Source of the DNA: Streptomyces sp. TRM68416
GTDB lineage: Bacteria > Actinomycetota > Actinomycetes > Streptomycetales > Streptomycetaceae
Direction of reading: 5' to 3'
NCBI RefSeq assembly: GCF_014596915.1
Contig: NZ_JACVWU010000022.1
Coordinates: 62,001 to 126,000 of the forward strand
Length of the DNA stretch: 64,000 bases
Shown: positions 51,506 through 61,801 of the stretch, piece by piece
Numbering within the stretch: position 1 is the first letter of the stretch
Layout of the letters: each line of letters begins with the position of its first letter
Translations under genes and position numbers: made by a program
The notes under the pieces: generated by a model
What the model saw: the letters and a program-made list of their open reading frames with translations, nothing else
The model's database searches: none
Told to the model about the DNA's origin: nothing

Positions 51506-51692
51506 CCCTGGGGGTACGCCACTGGCGTCCCGCAGGTCCGGCGGGCCCCCTCGCGAAACTCCCGGGAACCGTGGTTGACAAGGGAATTGTCCTGTCCCTG
51601 GGCATGATTGACGGATCGTCGGAGAGCCGGTACCGCTGACGCACGCCCGGCCCCGCACGGCTCGTCGCGCCCGACCGCCCCAGGAGGCTGCA

Positions 51693-53639
51693 TTGCGTGG
51701 ATCCGTCACCGTCCCAAAACGTGCCGCCGCAGCGGTGGCGGGTACGGCGCTGCTGCTGCCGCTGCTGGGCGCGGCCCCGTCGGCCCCTCCCGGCGCCGAG
51801 GCGTCCGCGAGCCGCCTCCAGTCGGCGTTCGGCGCGGCGGCGGCCGAGTACGGGGTGCCGCTGAGCGTGCTGCTGGGCGTCTCCTACCTCCAGTCCCGCT
51901 GGGACGCGCACGCCGGGGCGCCGAGCGTCACCGGCGGCTACGGTCCGATGCACCTCACCGACGCGCGTACCGCGCTTGCCGGGGCGGTCCATCACAGCGA
52001 GGGCACGGAGGACGCCCGCGGCGACCAGGCCCGTGCGCCGCTCGTGCCCGAGGAGCGGATCCCGCAGAGCGGCGAGATCCCGGCCCGTCTCAGGACGCTG
52101 CCGAAGGCCGCGGAGCTGACCGGGCTGAGCACGGCACGGCTCCGCGAAGACCCGGCCGCCAACGTGGCCGGGGGTGCCGCCCTCCTCGCCGCCGCCCAGC
52201 GGGAGCTGGGCGAGCCGGCGAGCGCGGACCCGGCGGACTGGTACGGGGCGGTGGCCCTGTTCTCCGGCGCCGACGACCGCGCGACGGCGGCGGCGTACGC
52301 GAACGACGTCTTCGGCGTGATCCGCACCGGCGGTGAGCGCGTCACCGACGCCGGTCAGCGGGTGGTGCTGGCGGCGCAGCCGGGTCTGCGGCCCGACACC
52401 GCCGCCCTGGCGGGCGCGGGGCTGCGCGCTCCGGCCGCCGGTGACACGGAGTGCCCGGCATCGGTGCCCTGCGAGTGGATCCCGGCGCCGTACGAGGAGT
52501 TCGGGGACGACGACTACGGCAACCACGACCTGGGCGACCGTCCGGCGTCCCAGAAGATCGAGTACATCGTCGTCCATGACACCGAGGGCCGCTGGGAAGG
52601 CGTCCTCAACATGGTCCAGGACCCCACGTATGTGTCGTGGCACTACTCGCTGCGCTCCACGGACGGCCATGTCGCGCAACATGTGAAGGCCGAGGACGTG
52701 GGCTGGCACGCGGGCAACTGGTATGTCAACGCCAAGTCCATCGGGCTGGAGCACGAGGGCTTCCTCGCGCAGCCGGACGCCTGGTACACGGAGGCGATGT
52801 ACCGCTCCTCGGCCCGCCTGGTGAAGTACCTCGCGCGGAAGTACGGCATCCCGCTCGACCGGCAGCACATCCTGGGCCACGACACGGTGCCGGGGCCGAC
52901 CGCGGCGACGGTCAGGAGCATGCACACGGACCCGGGCCCGTACTGGGACTGGCGGCACTACTTCGAGCTGCTGGGCCGCCCCTTCGGCCCGACCGCCGGG
53001 CAGGACGGCGGCATGGTGACGATCCGCCCGGACTACGCCACGCACCACCCGGTGTTCACGGGCTGCGCGGCGGCGGGCGAGCCGTGCGCGGCGCACGGTT
53101 CGAGCGCGGTGCGGCTGTACTCGGGGCCGGGGACGTCGTACCCGCTGATCAAGGACATCGGCCTGGGCTCGACTCCCGGCACGGGCGTGAACGATCTCTC
53201 GTCCCGGGTCTCCACCGGTCAGCAGTTCGCGGTCGCGGGCCGGGACGGCGACTGGACGGCGATCTGGTACCTGGGGCAGAAGGCGTGGTTCGAGAACCCG
53301 GCGCAGGCACCCACGGCGGTGAACGCGACGGGTCCGGTGGTGACGCCGAAGGACGGCCGCGACAGCGTCCCGGTCTACGGCCGCGCCTACCCGGAGGCCT
53401 CCGCCTACCCGGCCGGGGTACCCGCCCAGCCGGTGTCCCCGCTGCCGTACCAACTGCTCAAGGGGCAGAAGTACGTGGTCGGGGGCGCGGTGCCGGGCGA
53501 GTACTACTACGCGGTCACCTTCGACGCGGCCTCGCACCGGGTCGTGGTCGGTGAGGACCTGTACTACGAGATCCAGTTCGGGCACCGCGTGGCGTTCGTA
53601 CGGGCCGCGGACGTACGGGTGGTGCCCGCGGCCGGGTAG
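51693..53639 (+). CDS. secreted N-acetylmuramoyl-L-alanine amidase
   Basis: A 648-residue exported peptidoglycan hydrolase. Signal peptide: RAAAAVAGTALLLPLLGAAP ending about residue 38. Residues about 42-230 form a helical region resembling a degenerate lytic-transglycosylase fold (YGVPLSVLLGVSYLQSRWDA). Residues about 285-430 form an amidase-2/PGRP domain: YIVVHDTEGRWEG (zinc His), WHYSLRSTDGHVAQHV, HAGNWYVNAKSIGLEHEGF and ILGHDTVPGPTAATVRSMHT (zinc ligands). Residues 465-645 carry two SH3-like wall-binding repeats, with LYSGPGTSYPLIKDIG in the first. The start is TTG 51693 with GGAGG six bases upstream. Confidence 0.9.
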   Translation: MRGSVTVPKRAAAAVAGTALLLPLLGAAPSAPPGAEASASRLQSAFGAAAAEYGVPLSVLLGVSYLQSRWDAHAGAPSVTGGYGPMHLTDARTALAGAVHHSEGTEDARGDQARAPLVPEERIPQSGEIPARLRTLPKAAELTGLSTARLREDPAANVAGGAALLAAAQRELGEPASADPADWYGAVALFSGADDRATAAAYANDVFGVIRTGGERVTDAGQRVVLAAQPGLRPDTAALAGAGLRAPAAGDTECPASVPCEWIPAPYEEFGDDDYGNHDLGDRPASQKIEYIVVHDTEGRWEGVLNMVQDPTYVSWHYSLRSTDGHVAQHVKAEDVGWHAGNWYVNAKSIGLEHEGFLAQPDAWYTEAMYRSSARLVKYLARKYGIPLDRQHILGHDTVPGPTAATVRSMHTDPGPYWDWRHYFELLGRPFGPTAGQDGGMVTIRPDYATHHPVFTGCAAAGEPCAAHGSSAVRLYSGPGTSYPLIKDIGLGSTPGTGVNDLSSRVSTGQQFAVAGRDGDWTAIWYLGQKAWFENPAQAPTAVNATGPVVTPKDGRDSVPVYGRAYPEASAYPAGVPAQPVSPLPYQLLKGQKYVVGGAVPGEYYYAVTFDAASHRVVVGEDLYYEIQFGHRVAFVRAADVRVVPAAG

Positions 53640-53644
53640 CCGGG

Positions 53645-54142
53645 TCAGCCCTGCTGGAACAGCTCCGCGGGCAGGGGCTTCAGCAGGGCGTACAGGTCGT
53701 CGGTGATGGGGCGGTCCCAGGCGGCGATGGTCACCAGGACGTTGTCGCTGCGGTCGAACTGCACGCAGGAGATCCGGCTCTCGGAGAGCTTCAGCCGGCG
53801 CACGATCAGGAGGTTGTCGCCCTGCATGACGGGGACGTCCTCGGTGCCCACGACCCGGACCTCCTCGTCGTTGTCCAGGGCCAGCAGCAGTTGGGCCACC
53901 TCGAAGGGGATCTCGTCCTCGGCGATGTCCCGGGCCGGGGAGCCCTCCGGCAGATTGCCGATGATCATCGCGGGGCCGCGGCCGCCGAACAGGTCATAGC
54001 GGAGGAACACGCCCTGACAGCTGCCGTCGGGCGCGGGCAGCAGCCCGGCGCCGAGATTGCCGGGCCAGTCACCCGGGTCCATGGCCAGTACGTCGAAGTC
54101 GGGCCCGGCGGGCGTGGCGCTACGGCGGCGGAGGAACGACAT
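53645..54142 (-). CDS. conserved hypothetical protein
   Basis: A 165-residue soluble acidic protein starting MSFLRRRSATPAGPDFDVLA. It has no motif I recognise. The middle region PAMIIGNLPEGSPARDIAED and the C-terminal VQFDRSDNVLVTIAAWDRPI alternate strands and helices. Codon bias is normal, and the sequence looks like a conserved streptomycete protein. It ends five bases from the convergent amidase stop. No function is proposed. Confidence 0.72.
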   Translation of the reverse strand: MSFLRRRSATPAGPDFDVLAMDPGDWPGNLGAGLLPAPDGSCQGVFLRYDLFGGRGPAMIIGNLPEGSPARDIAEDEIPFEVAQLLLALDNDEEVRVVGTEDVPVMQGDNLLIVRRLKLSESRISCVQFDRSDNVLVTIAAWDRPITDDLYALLKPLPAELFQQG

Positions 54143-54572
54143 GCCGCCATGGTACGTGCCCGCCCCTGCTCCGCGACGGCCGGGCGCCCCTCACCTCCGA
54201 CTGCCCGTCGAAGGCATCCACCGGTGCCGCACGGCCCGTTACCGACGAGTACACACGGATCGCCGGGGTCCTCACGGCTCGCCACCGGGCCCGGACACCC
54301 GAGCACCGGAACCGACCTGCCGACGGTGACAGCGCACCACCCGCGATGCGGGAACGCCGGAGCAGCGGAGTACCGCTGGCGAGGCGTGCCCGACGCTCGC
54401 CGTCGGGCCGGACACCAGGACACCCGGGGACCAGAACCGGCCTGCTGTCCGCCGCCGGCGAGCGGGCACCGGCCGCCCAAGCGACCCGCGCCACCTCCAG
54501 TGCGGGAGCGCCGGAGCAGCGCGGTCGGGGCAGCCGAGTACCGGTACCGGCGCGCGGTGGACGCGGGCCGGC
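54143..54572. repeat. 430-base intergenic stretch with a degenerate duplication
   Basis: A unit containing TGCGGGAACGCCGGAGCAGC (54347-54366) recurs as TGCGGGAGCGCCGGAGCAGC (54501-54520), 154 bases later. Flanking matches occur upstream (CACCCGAGCACCGGAACCGA versus CACCCGGGGACCAGAACCGG) and downstream (GAGTACCG in both), so a block of roughly 110-160 bases seems duplicated and diverged. No coding gene is supported here. Confidence 0.45.
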
Positions 54573-55478
54573 TCAGTCCTCCGGCGGTGTCGGGGGGATC
54601 ACCGCGACGGGGCTTGCCGCGTGGAGGAGTACGGCCTGGGTGACGGAGCCGAGGATGCGGGTGGGCGCGAGGAGGCGGCGGCGGTGGCGGCCGACGACGG
54701 TGAGGGTGGCGTTCTTGGAGGCGGCGACGAGGTGACCGGCCGCGTCGCCGGGGGCCACGTAGGGCTCGGCTTGCACGTCCGGGTGGCGTTTGCGGTGGGC
54801 GGCGAGGAAGCCCTCGGCGAGGGTGCGGGTCTCGTTCTCGACGGCTTCCTGGTCCACGGCCGGCGGGACGATCTGTCCGGGGGCCGCGGTCCACACCTGC
54901 ACCGGCCACGGGTAGGCGGCCACGGCCTGGACGCGGGCGCCGCGCCGGTCGGCCTCGGCGAAGGCGAAGCCGAGTGCGGCCTCGTCGGGGCTGTCGACCT
55001 GGAGGCCGACGACCACCCGGGGCCCGGGGCCGGCGGGCACGCCGTCGTGCACCTCGCGTCCGGGCCGGGGCACCACGACGACGGGGCACTCGGAGTCGCG
55101 GGCGGCGGCCATGCCGTTGGAACCGAGCAGGAGGCTGGCGAAGCCGCCCCGGCCGCGCGAGCCGAGGACCAGCAGTTGGGCGGTGGAGCCCAGTTCGGGC
55201 AGGACGGCGCCGGGTGCGCCCTCCAGGCCGAGGTACTCCATCACCGGCCGGTCGGGCAGGCCCGCGAGGTAGGTGCGCACCTGGTCGAGGACCGGGTCGT
55301 CGTCCTGGTCGGCGGGCCCGGCCACCAGCACGTCGGCCTGCATCCAGGCGGCGTACTGCCGTACATGGACCACCCGCAGCGGCGCCCCGCGTCCGCGGGC
55401 GGCGTCGAGGGCCCAGTCCAGGGCCCGCATGCTGTCGTCCGAACCGTCGACCGCCGCGATGACCGGCAGGGTGCTCAT
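54573..55478 (-). CDS. universal stress protein, two Usp domains
   Basis: A 301-residue cytoplasmic protein made of two Usp alpha/beta folds. The first (about 5-138) begins VIAAVDGSDDSMRALDWALD and has the ATP-binding loop VLGSRGRGGFASLLLGSNGM. The second (about 150-295) begins VVVGLQVDSPDEAALGFAFA and has VVGRHRRRLLAPTRILGSVT. Tandem Usp proteins are common in actinobacteria and respond to oxygen or nutrient stress; the precise role is open. It is followed by DUF397 upstream on the same strand. Confidence 0.92.
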   Translation of the reverse strand: MSTLPVIAAVDGSDDSMRALDWALDAARGRGAPLRVVHVRQYAAWMQADVLVAGPADQDDDPVLDQVRTYLAGLPDRPVMEYLGLEGAPGAVLPELGSTAQLLVLGSRGRGGFASLLLGSNGMAAARDSECPVVVVPRPGREVHDGVPAGPGPRVVVGLQVDSPDEAALGFAFAEADRRGARVQAVAAYPWPVQVWTAAPGQIVPPAVDQEAVENETRTLAEGFLAAHRKRHPDVQAEPYVAPGDAAGHLVAASKNATLTVVGRHRRRLLAPTRILGSVTQAVLLHAASPVAVIPPTPPED

Positions 55479-55616
55479 GGGTTCCTCACCTCCGGAGTAC
55501 GACCTTCCCCCCGGGGCCAGCCTCGCTCAGGCGTCCGGCCCTCGGGGTCGCTCATGGTCGCGTGTCCGGAAAAAGCGGCGAAACACCCCCGGATCGGCCC
55601 GCCAGATCGCGTCGGG

Positions 55617-55859
55617 TCACGTCAGGTCGAACTCGCCCTCCCGTGCCCCCGACACGAACGCCCCCCACTCGGCCGGAGTGAAGATCAGGGAAGGACTCTC
55701 CGGACGGCCGCTGTTGCGCATCGCGATGAATCCCTCGACAAAGGCGATCTGGACATCTCCCAGACCGCGGCTGGTCGAGTGCCACTCGGCGCTGCTGAGG
55801 TCCAGCTCCGGCTTGTCCCAGCCCGTGAGTGGCTGCTGCTGGATGGTGCTCTCGGCCAC
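55617..55859 (-). CDS. DUF397 domain-containing protein
   Basis: An 80-residue protein with the DUF397 pattern: W-x-KSS-like AEWHSTSR at the start, VQIAFVEGFIAMRNSGRPES in the middle and the end LIFTPAEWGAFVSGAREGEF. DUF397 proteins usually sit beside an XRE-type HTH regulator with which they pair; none lies next to this one, so it is an orphan. Function is thought to be in developmental or antibiotic regulation. Confidence 0.85.
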   Translation of the reverse strand: MAESTIQQQPLTGWDKPELDLSSAEWHSTSRGLGDVQIAFVEGFIAMRNSGRPESPSLIFTPAEWGAFVSGAREGEFDLT

Positions 55860-55944
55860 GTCCGTGCTCCTCCCGAATCCGCGTCGTCCGCGGCCAGCCT
55901 AGCGATCGGTTCGTGGCGCCAACAGGCCACGTGAGGGGGACCTT

Positions 55945-57107
<1,163 letters not shown>

Positions 57108-57111
<4 letters not shown>

Positions 57112-58151
57112 CGCGGGTCCCCTTCCAGTACGGCGACCAGGTTCTGTTGCAGACAGGGGCCGGAGGTGGCGTGGGCGAGGGCGCGGTCGGACGCGCCCCG
57201 GTGGATGCGGGCGGCGGCCTCGCCGATGCGGGCGAGCCCGGCGGCCATGACCGGGTTGGCGGCGAGCGCGCCGCCGGACGGGTTGACGCCGACCTCGTCC
57301 CCGAGCCCGAGCGCCTTGCGCAGGACGACCTCCTGAGAGGTGAAGGGCGCGTGCAACTCGGCGGTGTCGACGGGCCGTTCGAAGGCGCCGGCCTTTTCGG
57401 CGGCGAGCCGGGTGGAGGGCGAGTCGGTGAGGTCGCGGACACCGAGGGAGTGAGCCTCGACGCGGTGGTCGATACCGCGGATCCAGGCGGGCCGTGCGCA
57501 CAGCTCGCGGGCGCGGTCCCCGGCGGCGAGGATCACGGCGGCGGCGCCGTCGCCGACGGGCGGGCAGTCGCCGGTGCGCAGCGGCCGTACGGCGTACTCG
57601 CCGTGCGGCACGTCGCCCTTGAGCTGGGCGTGCGGGTTGTCGGTGGCGCGGCTGCGGGCGCCGATCGCGGCCAGGGTGGGCTCGTCCGTGTCGCCGGCGT
57701 CGATGAGTGCCTGGGCCTGGAGGGCGGCCAGGGCGATGGAGTCGGGCCAGAGGGGGGCGACGTAGTACGGGTCGAGCTGGCGGGTGAGGACGTCGCGCAG
57801 GGAGCCGGGTGAGGACTTGCCGTAGGCGTAGACGAGGGCGGTGTCGGCGTCGCCGGTCAGCAGTTTGGTCCAGGCCTCGTACAGGGCCCAGGCGCCGTCC
57901 ATTTCGACGTGCGACTCGGAGATGGGGGGCCAGGCGCCGACGCCGTCGAGGGCGAGGGTGAAGGAGAAGGCGCGGCCGGCGAGGTAGTCGCTGGAGCCGG
58001 AGCAGGTGAAGCCGATGTCGGCGGTCTTCAGCCCGGTCCGGTCGAGGACCTCGTGCAGGACCGGCATGAGCATCTCCACCTCGGAGAGGTCCTCGCTGGT
58101 GCGCCGGGTGTCGGTCTGGGCGAAGGCGACGACGGCGATCTCGCGGGTCAC
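57108..58151 (-). CDS. thiolase-like protein, first copy
   Basis: A 347-residue thiolase-fold protein: IAVVAFAQTDTRRTSEDLSE, LKTADIGFTCSGSSDYLAGR, SHVEMDGAWALYEAWTKLLT and the C-terminal GLGDEVGVNPSGGALAANPV. The nucleophilic Cys region reads VEMDGAWAL with no Cys. With the DUF35 gene translationally coupled just upstream (GTGA overlap), it resembles aldolase or thiolase-like pairs such as Ltp2-ChsH2 of steroid degraders. The start is GTG 58151 with GGGAG upstream. It overlaps the second thiolase gene by four bases. Confidence 0.82.
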
Positions 58152-59089
58152 AGCAGCTCCCTGTAGGTGTCGTAGTCCGCGTCGGGTTCGCCGGTCGGCC
58201 GGTAGTGGGCGGGGTATCGGGCGTTCTCGGTCCACACCGGTTCGACGCGCAGTCCCATGCGCACCTGGTCGTAGGGGATGCCGGCGATGCGGCCGTGCAG
58301 GGCGAGGTCGGCGCCGTCGAGGGCGATGTGGGCGTAGACGTAAGGGACTTCGATGTCGAGGTTCTTGGCCTTGATGTTGACGATGCAGAAGGTGGTGACG
58401 GTGCCGCGGGGGCCGACCTCGACCTGTTCGGAGGTGGCGACGCCGCAGGTGGGGCAGGCGCCCCTGGGCGGGACGTAGACCTTGCGGCAGGAGGGACAGC
58501 GTTCGCCGACGTTGCGGTGGTCGGCGAGGGCGGTGATGTAGGCGGACTGGGCGCGGCCGGGCGAGTAGGTGTAGTCGAGGCGGGCCGGGGCGACGATGCC
58601 GGTGACCGGGTCGGCGAACTCGCCGCTGTGGACGCCGGGTTGGGCGGCTTCGCCGTCGTGGGGCTCGAAGCAGGCGATGTCCGTGATGGCGCCGGTCCGT
58701 TCCGCGGCCCAGCGGATGCGGACGCGCATGCCGGTGCGGACGGTGTCGGGGCCGGGGGCGTCGAGGGCGTGCAGGAGGGAGGTGTCGGCGCCGTCGAGGC
58801 GGACCAGGGCCCAGGCGAAGGGGGTGGCCAGGGGCTGGCCGCGGCGGGGGGCGTGGTTCCAGGCCCAGGTGGTGACCGTGCCGGTGGGGGCGACTTCGAC
58901 GAGGTCGCGGATCTCCTCGGCGGTGACGGGGTCGTACTCGACGGGCGGGACGAGGGTGCGGCCGTCGGTGGTCCTCACCCCGAGGACGACGCGTTCGCGC
59001 AGGCCGGTGAGGAAGGCGCTCTGGACGGGGCCGAGGGAGCGGGTGAAGGGGAACTCGACGACGAGGGGGGCTTTGAGGACTTCGGGCAC
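58148..59089 (-). CDS. tandem DUF35 OB-fold/zinc-ribbon protein
   Basis: A 313-residue protein with two DUF35-type OB domains. The first (about 1-140) includes TGTVTTWAWNHAPRRGQPLA and lacks a complete zinc ribbon. The second (about 170-313) has the ribbon CPSC-x10-CPTC (RCPSCRKVYVPPRGACPTCG) and GPRGTVTTFCIVNIK. DUF35 proteins bind acyl-CoA and partner with thiolase-fold enzymes. The start is GTG 59089, with AAGGGGAG six bases upstream; a GTG at 59110 overlaps the crotonase end and is less likely. Confidence 0.85.
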   Translation of the reverse strand: MPEVLKAPLVVEFPFTRSLGPVQSAFLTGLRERVVLGVRTTDGRTLVPPVEYDPVTAEEIRDLVEVAPTGTVTTWAWNHAPRRGQPLATPFAWALVRLDGADTSLLHALDAPGPDTVRTGMRVRIRWAAERTGAITDIACFEPHDGEAAQPGVHSGEFADPVTGIVAPARLDYTYSPGRAQSAYITALADHRNVGERCPSCRKVYVPPRGACPTCGVATSEQVEVGPRGTVTTFCIVNIKAKNLDIEVPYVYAHIALDGADLALHGRIAGIPYDQVRMGLRVEPVWTENARYPAHYRPTGEPDADYDTYRELL

Positions 59090-59102
59090 GGTGACTCTCC
59101 CC

Positions 59103-59903
59103 TTATGCACGCTTGTAGTGGGGCGGTCGCTTCTCCGCGAAGGCGCGGGCGCCTTCCTTCGCGTCGGCGGTGTCGAAGATCGGCCACCCTCGTTTGAGTT
59201 CGGCGGCCAGACCGTCGGCCTCGGTCATCTCCGCGGTCTCGTACACGGACGCCTTGACGGCCTCGACGGCCAACGGGCCGCACGCGTTGACCTGTTCGGC
59301 GATCTCCAGCGCCTTGGCGAGAGCCGTGCCGTCGGGGACGACGTGTCCGATCAGACCGATGGCGGCGGCCTCCTGGGCGGAGTACGGGCGCCCGGTGAGC
59401 AGCATCTCCAGGGCGTGGGTCCGGGGAATCTGCCGCTGCAGCCGGACGGTCGAGCCCCCGATCGGGAACAGTCCCCGTTTGACCTCGAAGAGGCCGAACG
59501 TCGCCGACTCGCCCGCCACGCGGATGTCGGTGCCCTGGAGGATCTCGGTGCCGCCGGCCACGCAGTACCCCTCGACGGCGGCGATCACCGGCTTGCGGGG
59601 GCGGTGGTGGCGCAGCATGGCCTTCCAGTGCAGGTCCGGGTCGGCCTTGAGGCGGTCCCGGTAGTGCTCGCCGGCCATGCCGTCGCCGGCCAGGGCCTTG
59701 AGGTCCATGCCCGCGCAGAACGCGCCGCCCGCGCCGGTGAGGACGATCGAGCGGATCTCGTCGTCGCCGTCCGCTTCCAGCCAGCCGTCGTACAGGCCGA
59801 CAAGCATGGGCAGCGAGAGGGCGTTCTTGGCCTGTGGCCTGTTGAGCGTGAGCACCAGTGTGGCGCCCGCGCGCTCCACCGTGAGGTGTTCCGTTCCACC
59901 CAT
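59103..59903 (-). CDS. enoyl-CoA hydratase/crotonase family protein
   Basis: A 266-residue crotonase-fold enzyme: LVLTLNRPQAKNALSLPMLV, oxyanion-hole AGGAFCAGMDLKAL (about 62-76) and GYCVAGGTEILQGTDIRVAG (about 112-131). The two catalytic Glu of hydratases would lie near 114 and 134; here Glu119 (GGTEIL) and nearby residues make hydratase or isomerase activity possible but not certain. It is the first gene of the minus-strand operon, with GAGGGGAG seven bases before ATG 59903, and is divergent from the acyl-CoA synthetase. Confidence 0.88.
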   Translation of the reverse strand: MGGTEHLTVERAGATLVLTLNRPQAKNALSLPMLVGLYDGWLEADGDDEIRSIVLTGAGGAFCAGMDLKALAGDGMAGEHYRDRLKADPDLHWKAMLRHHRPRKPVIAAVEGYCVAGGTEILQGTDIRVAGESATFGLFEVKRGLFPIGGSTVRLQRQIPRTHALEMLLTGRPYSAQEAAAIGLIGHVVPDGTALAKALEIAEQVNACGPLAVEAVKASVYETAEMTEADGLAAELKRGWPIFDTADAKEGARAFAEKRPPHYKRA

Positions 59904-59968
59904 CGACCGTCTCCCCTCTGACAGAACGAGAACAGGTTGCAGGAGGCGCCGGAGCACTTCAAGGGTTT

Positions 59969-59985
59969 TCTGACAGACAGTCAGA
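59969..59985. promoter_or_regulatory. TetR-type palindromic operator in divergent promoter
   Basis: TCTGAC (59969-59974) and GTCAGA (59980-59985) form a perfect palindrome around AGACA, inside an AT-rich segment between the crotonase and the acyl-CoA synthetase genes. TetR-family regulators of acyl-CoA catabolism often bind such TGAC/GTCA palindromes. No TetR gene is in the window, so a distant regulator is implied. Confidence 0.55.
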
Positions 59986-60069
59986 TTTCTTGTGCGCGGA
60001 CCCTTCCCAGTTGTGCCGCCCTTTGCTCTGATGACCGGCAGCCGGGTCAGAGCGAGGTCAGGAGGAGCG

Positions 60070-61662
60070 GTGGAGTACAACCTTGCCGACCTGTTCGAGT
60101 CGGTCGTCGACGTGGTTCCGGACCGTGAGGCGCTGGTGTACGTCGACCATCCGGGCACGGGTGCGGAACGCCGTCTGACGTACGCGGAGCTGGACGCGGC
60201 GGCCAACCGGATCGGTCACCATCTGCTCGACAGCGGGGTGCGCCCCGGCGAGCACCTCGGCCTCCATCTCTACAACGGCGTGGAGTACCTCCAGACGGTG
60301 CTGGGCTGCCTCAAGGCACGGATTGTGCCGGTCAACGTCAACTACCGTTACGTAGAAGACGAGTTGGTGTACCTGTACCGGGACGCCGATCTGGTGGCGC
60401 TGGTCTTCGACGCGGAGTTCGCCGAGCGGGTGGCGGCGGCACGGCCCCGGGCCCCGAAGCTGCGGCATCTGCTGCAGGTCGGGGGCGGCTCCTCGTTCAC
60501 CGAGGCCGAGGCCGAGGGTTCGCCCGAGCGGGGCTTCCCGGCACGCTCCGGCGACGACCAGTTCATCATCTACACCGGCGGCACCACCGGCATGCCCAAG
60601 GGCGTGATGTGGCGCCAGGAGGACCTGTTCTTCGCCGGTCTCGGCGGCGGCGCGCCGACCGGGGAGCCGGTCAAGAGGCCCGAGGAACTGGCCGAGCGGG
60701 TCGCGGCCGGCGGCTCCGGGATCACCTTCTTCCCCGCTCCCCCGCTCATGCACGGCACGTCCACCCTCACCGCCTTCATCGGCTTCAACTTCGGGCAACG
60801 GGTCGTCCTGCACCGCAAGTTCGTGCCCGAGGAGGTGCTGCGCACGGTCGAGAAGGAGAAGGTCTCCAGCATGTCGCTGGTGGGCGACGCGATGCTGCGG
60901 CCGCTGATCGACGCGCTCGGCGGCCCGATGAAGGGCACCGACTGCTCGTCGCTGTTCAGCGTCTCCTCGTCGGGGGCGATCATGTCCGAGACGGTCCGCC
61001 GGCAGTTCCTGGAGCTGGTGCCGCACGTGATGCTGCTGAACAACTTCGGCTCCTCCGAGTCCGGCTTCAACGGTACGGCGACGGAGGACGCCGGGCCCGA
61101 GCGCGGCTTCCGCATCCGCGTCAACTCCCGTACACAGGTGGTCGACCCGGCCACCCACGAGCCGGTCGCCGTCGGCGAGGTCGGCCGGGTCGCGCAGTGC
61201 GGCCATGTGCCCCTCGGCTACTACAACGACCCGGTGAAAACCGCCGAGACCTTCTTCGAGCGGGACGGCGAGCGGTGGGTGCTGCTCGGCGACATGGCGA
61301 CCGTCGACGAGGAGGACGTCGTGACCGTCCTCGGCCGGGGCTCGCAGTGCATCAACACCGGCGGCGAGAAGGTGTACCCGGAGGAGGTCGAGCAGGCGCT
61401 CAAGTCCCACCCGGACGTGTACGACGTCCTGGTGGCCGGGGTGCCCGACGCCAAGTGGGGCCACCACGTGGCGGCCGTGGTCCAGCTCCGCGACGGCGCG
61501 GACCGGCCCTCCCTGGAGGACATCCAGCGCCACTGCCGGGACCGTCTCGCCGGCTACAAGATCCCCCGCCAACTGGTGGTCACGGACGCCGTCCGCCGCT
61601 CCCCGAGCGGCAAGGCGGACTACCGGTGGGCGCGGCAGGTGGCGGTGGCGGCCGACCGGTGA
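60070..61662 (+). CDS. acyl-CoA synthetase (AMP-forming)
   Basis: A 530-residue ANL-superfamily ligase activating a carboxylic acid to its CoA thioester through an acyl-adenylate. The ATP loop is IIYTGGTTGMPKGVMW (about 180-196). Others are NNFGSSESGFNGTA (A5-like), the hinge GDMATVDEEDVVTVLGRG and the catalytic Lys in SPSGKADYRWAR. It resembles FadD17/FadD19-like enzymes that work on steroid side chains. The GTG at 60070 has AGGAGG five bases upstream. It is divergent from, and surely co-functional with, the four-gene thiolase operon. Confidence 0.9.
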   Translation: MEYNLADLFESVVDVVPDREALVYVDHPGTGAERRLTYAELDAAANRIGHHLLDSGVRPGEHLGLHLYNGVEYLQTVLGCLKARIVPVNVNYRYVEDELVYLYRDADLVALVFDAEFAERVAAARPRAPKLRHLLQVGGGSSFTEAEAEGSPERGFPARSGDDQFIIYTGGTTGMPKGVMWRQEDLFFAGLGGGAPTGEPVKRPEELAERVAAGGSGITFFPAPPLMHGTSTLTAFIGFNFGQRVVLHRKFVPEEVLRTVEKEKVSSMSLVGDAMLRPLIDALGGPMKGTDCSSLFSVSSSGAIMSETVRRQFLELVPHVMLLNNFGSSESGFNGTATEDAGPERGFRIRVNSRTQVVDPATHEPVAVGEVGRVAQCGHVPLGYYNDPVKTAETFFERDGERWVLLGDMATVDEEDVVTVLGRGSQCINTGGEKVYPEEVEQALKSHPDVYDVLVAGVPDAKWGHHVAAVVQLRDGADRPSLEDIQRHCRDRLAGYKIPRQLVVTDAVRRSPSGKADYRWARQVAVAADR

Positions 61663-61801
61663 CGCGAACGGGGCCGAACCGGTGAATCACGGGCCCGTGT
61701 GATTGAACCGAAGGTGACGTGCGACCGTACTGGTGGTGGCGGACCCGGCCACCGGGCCGGCTCCGCCGTGCCACCACCGCAAGTCGCAGGGAAGGTTCTC
61801 C

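Noticed and set aside
50568..53585. Open frame of 1005 codons on the minus strand
   Set aside because: It is antisense to the phosphotransferase and amidase genes, both of which have clear motifs. The composition is that of a GC-rich shadow frame.
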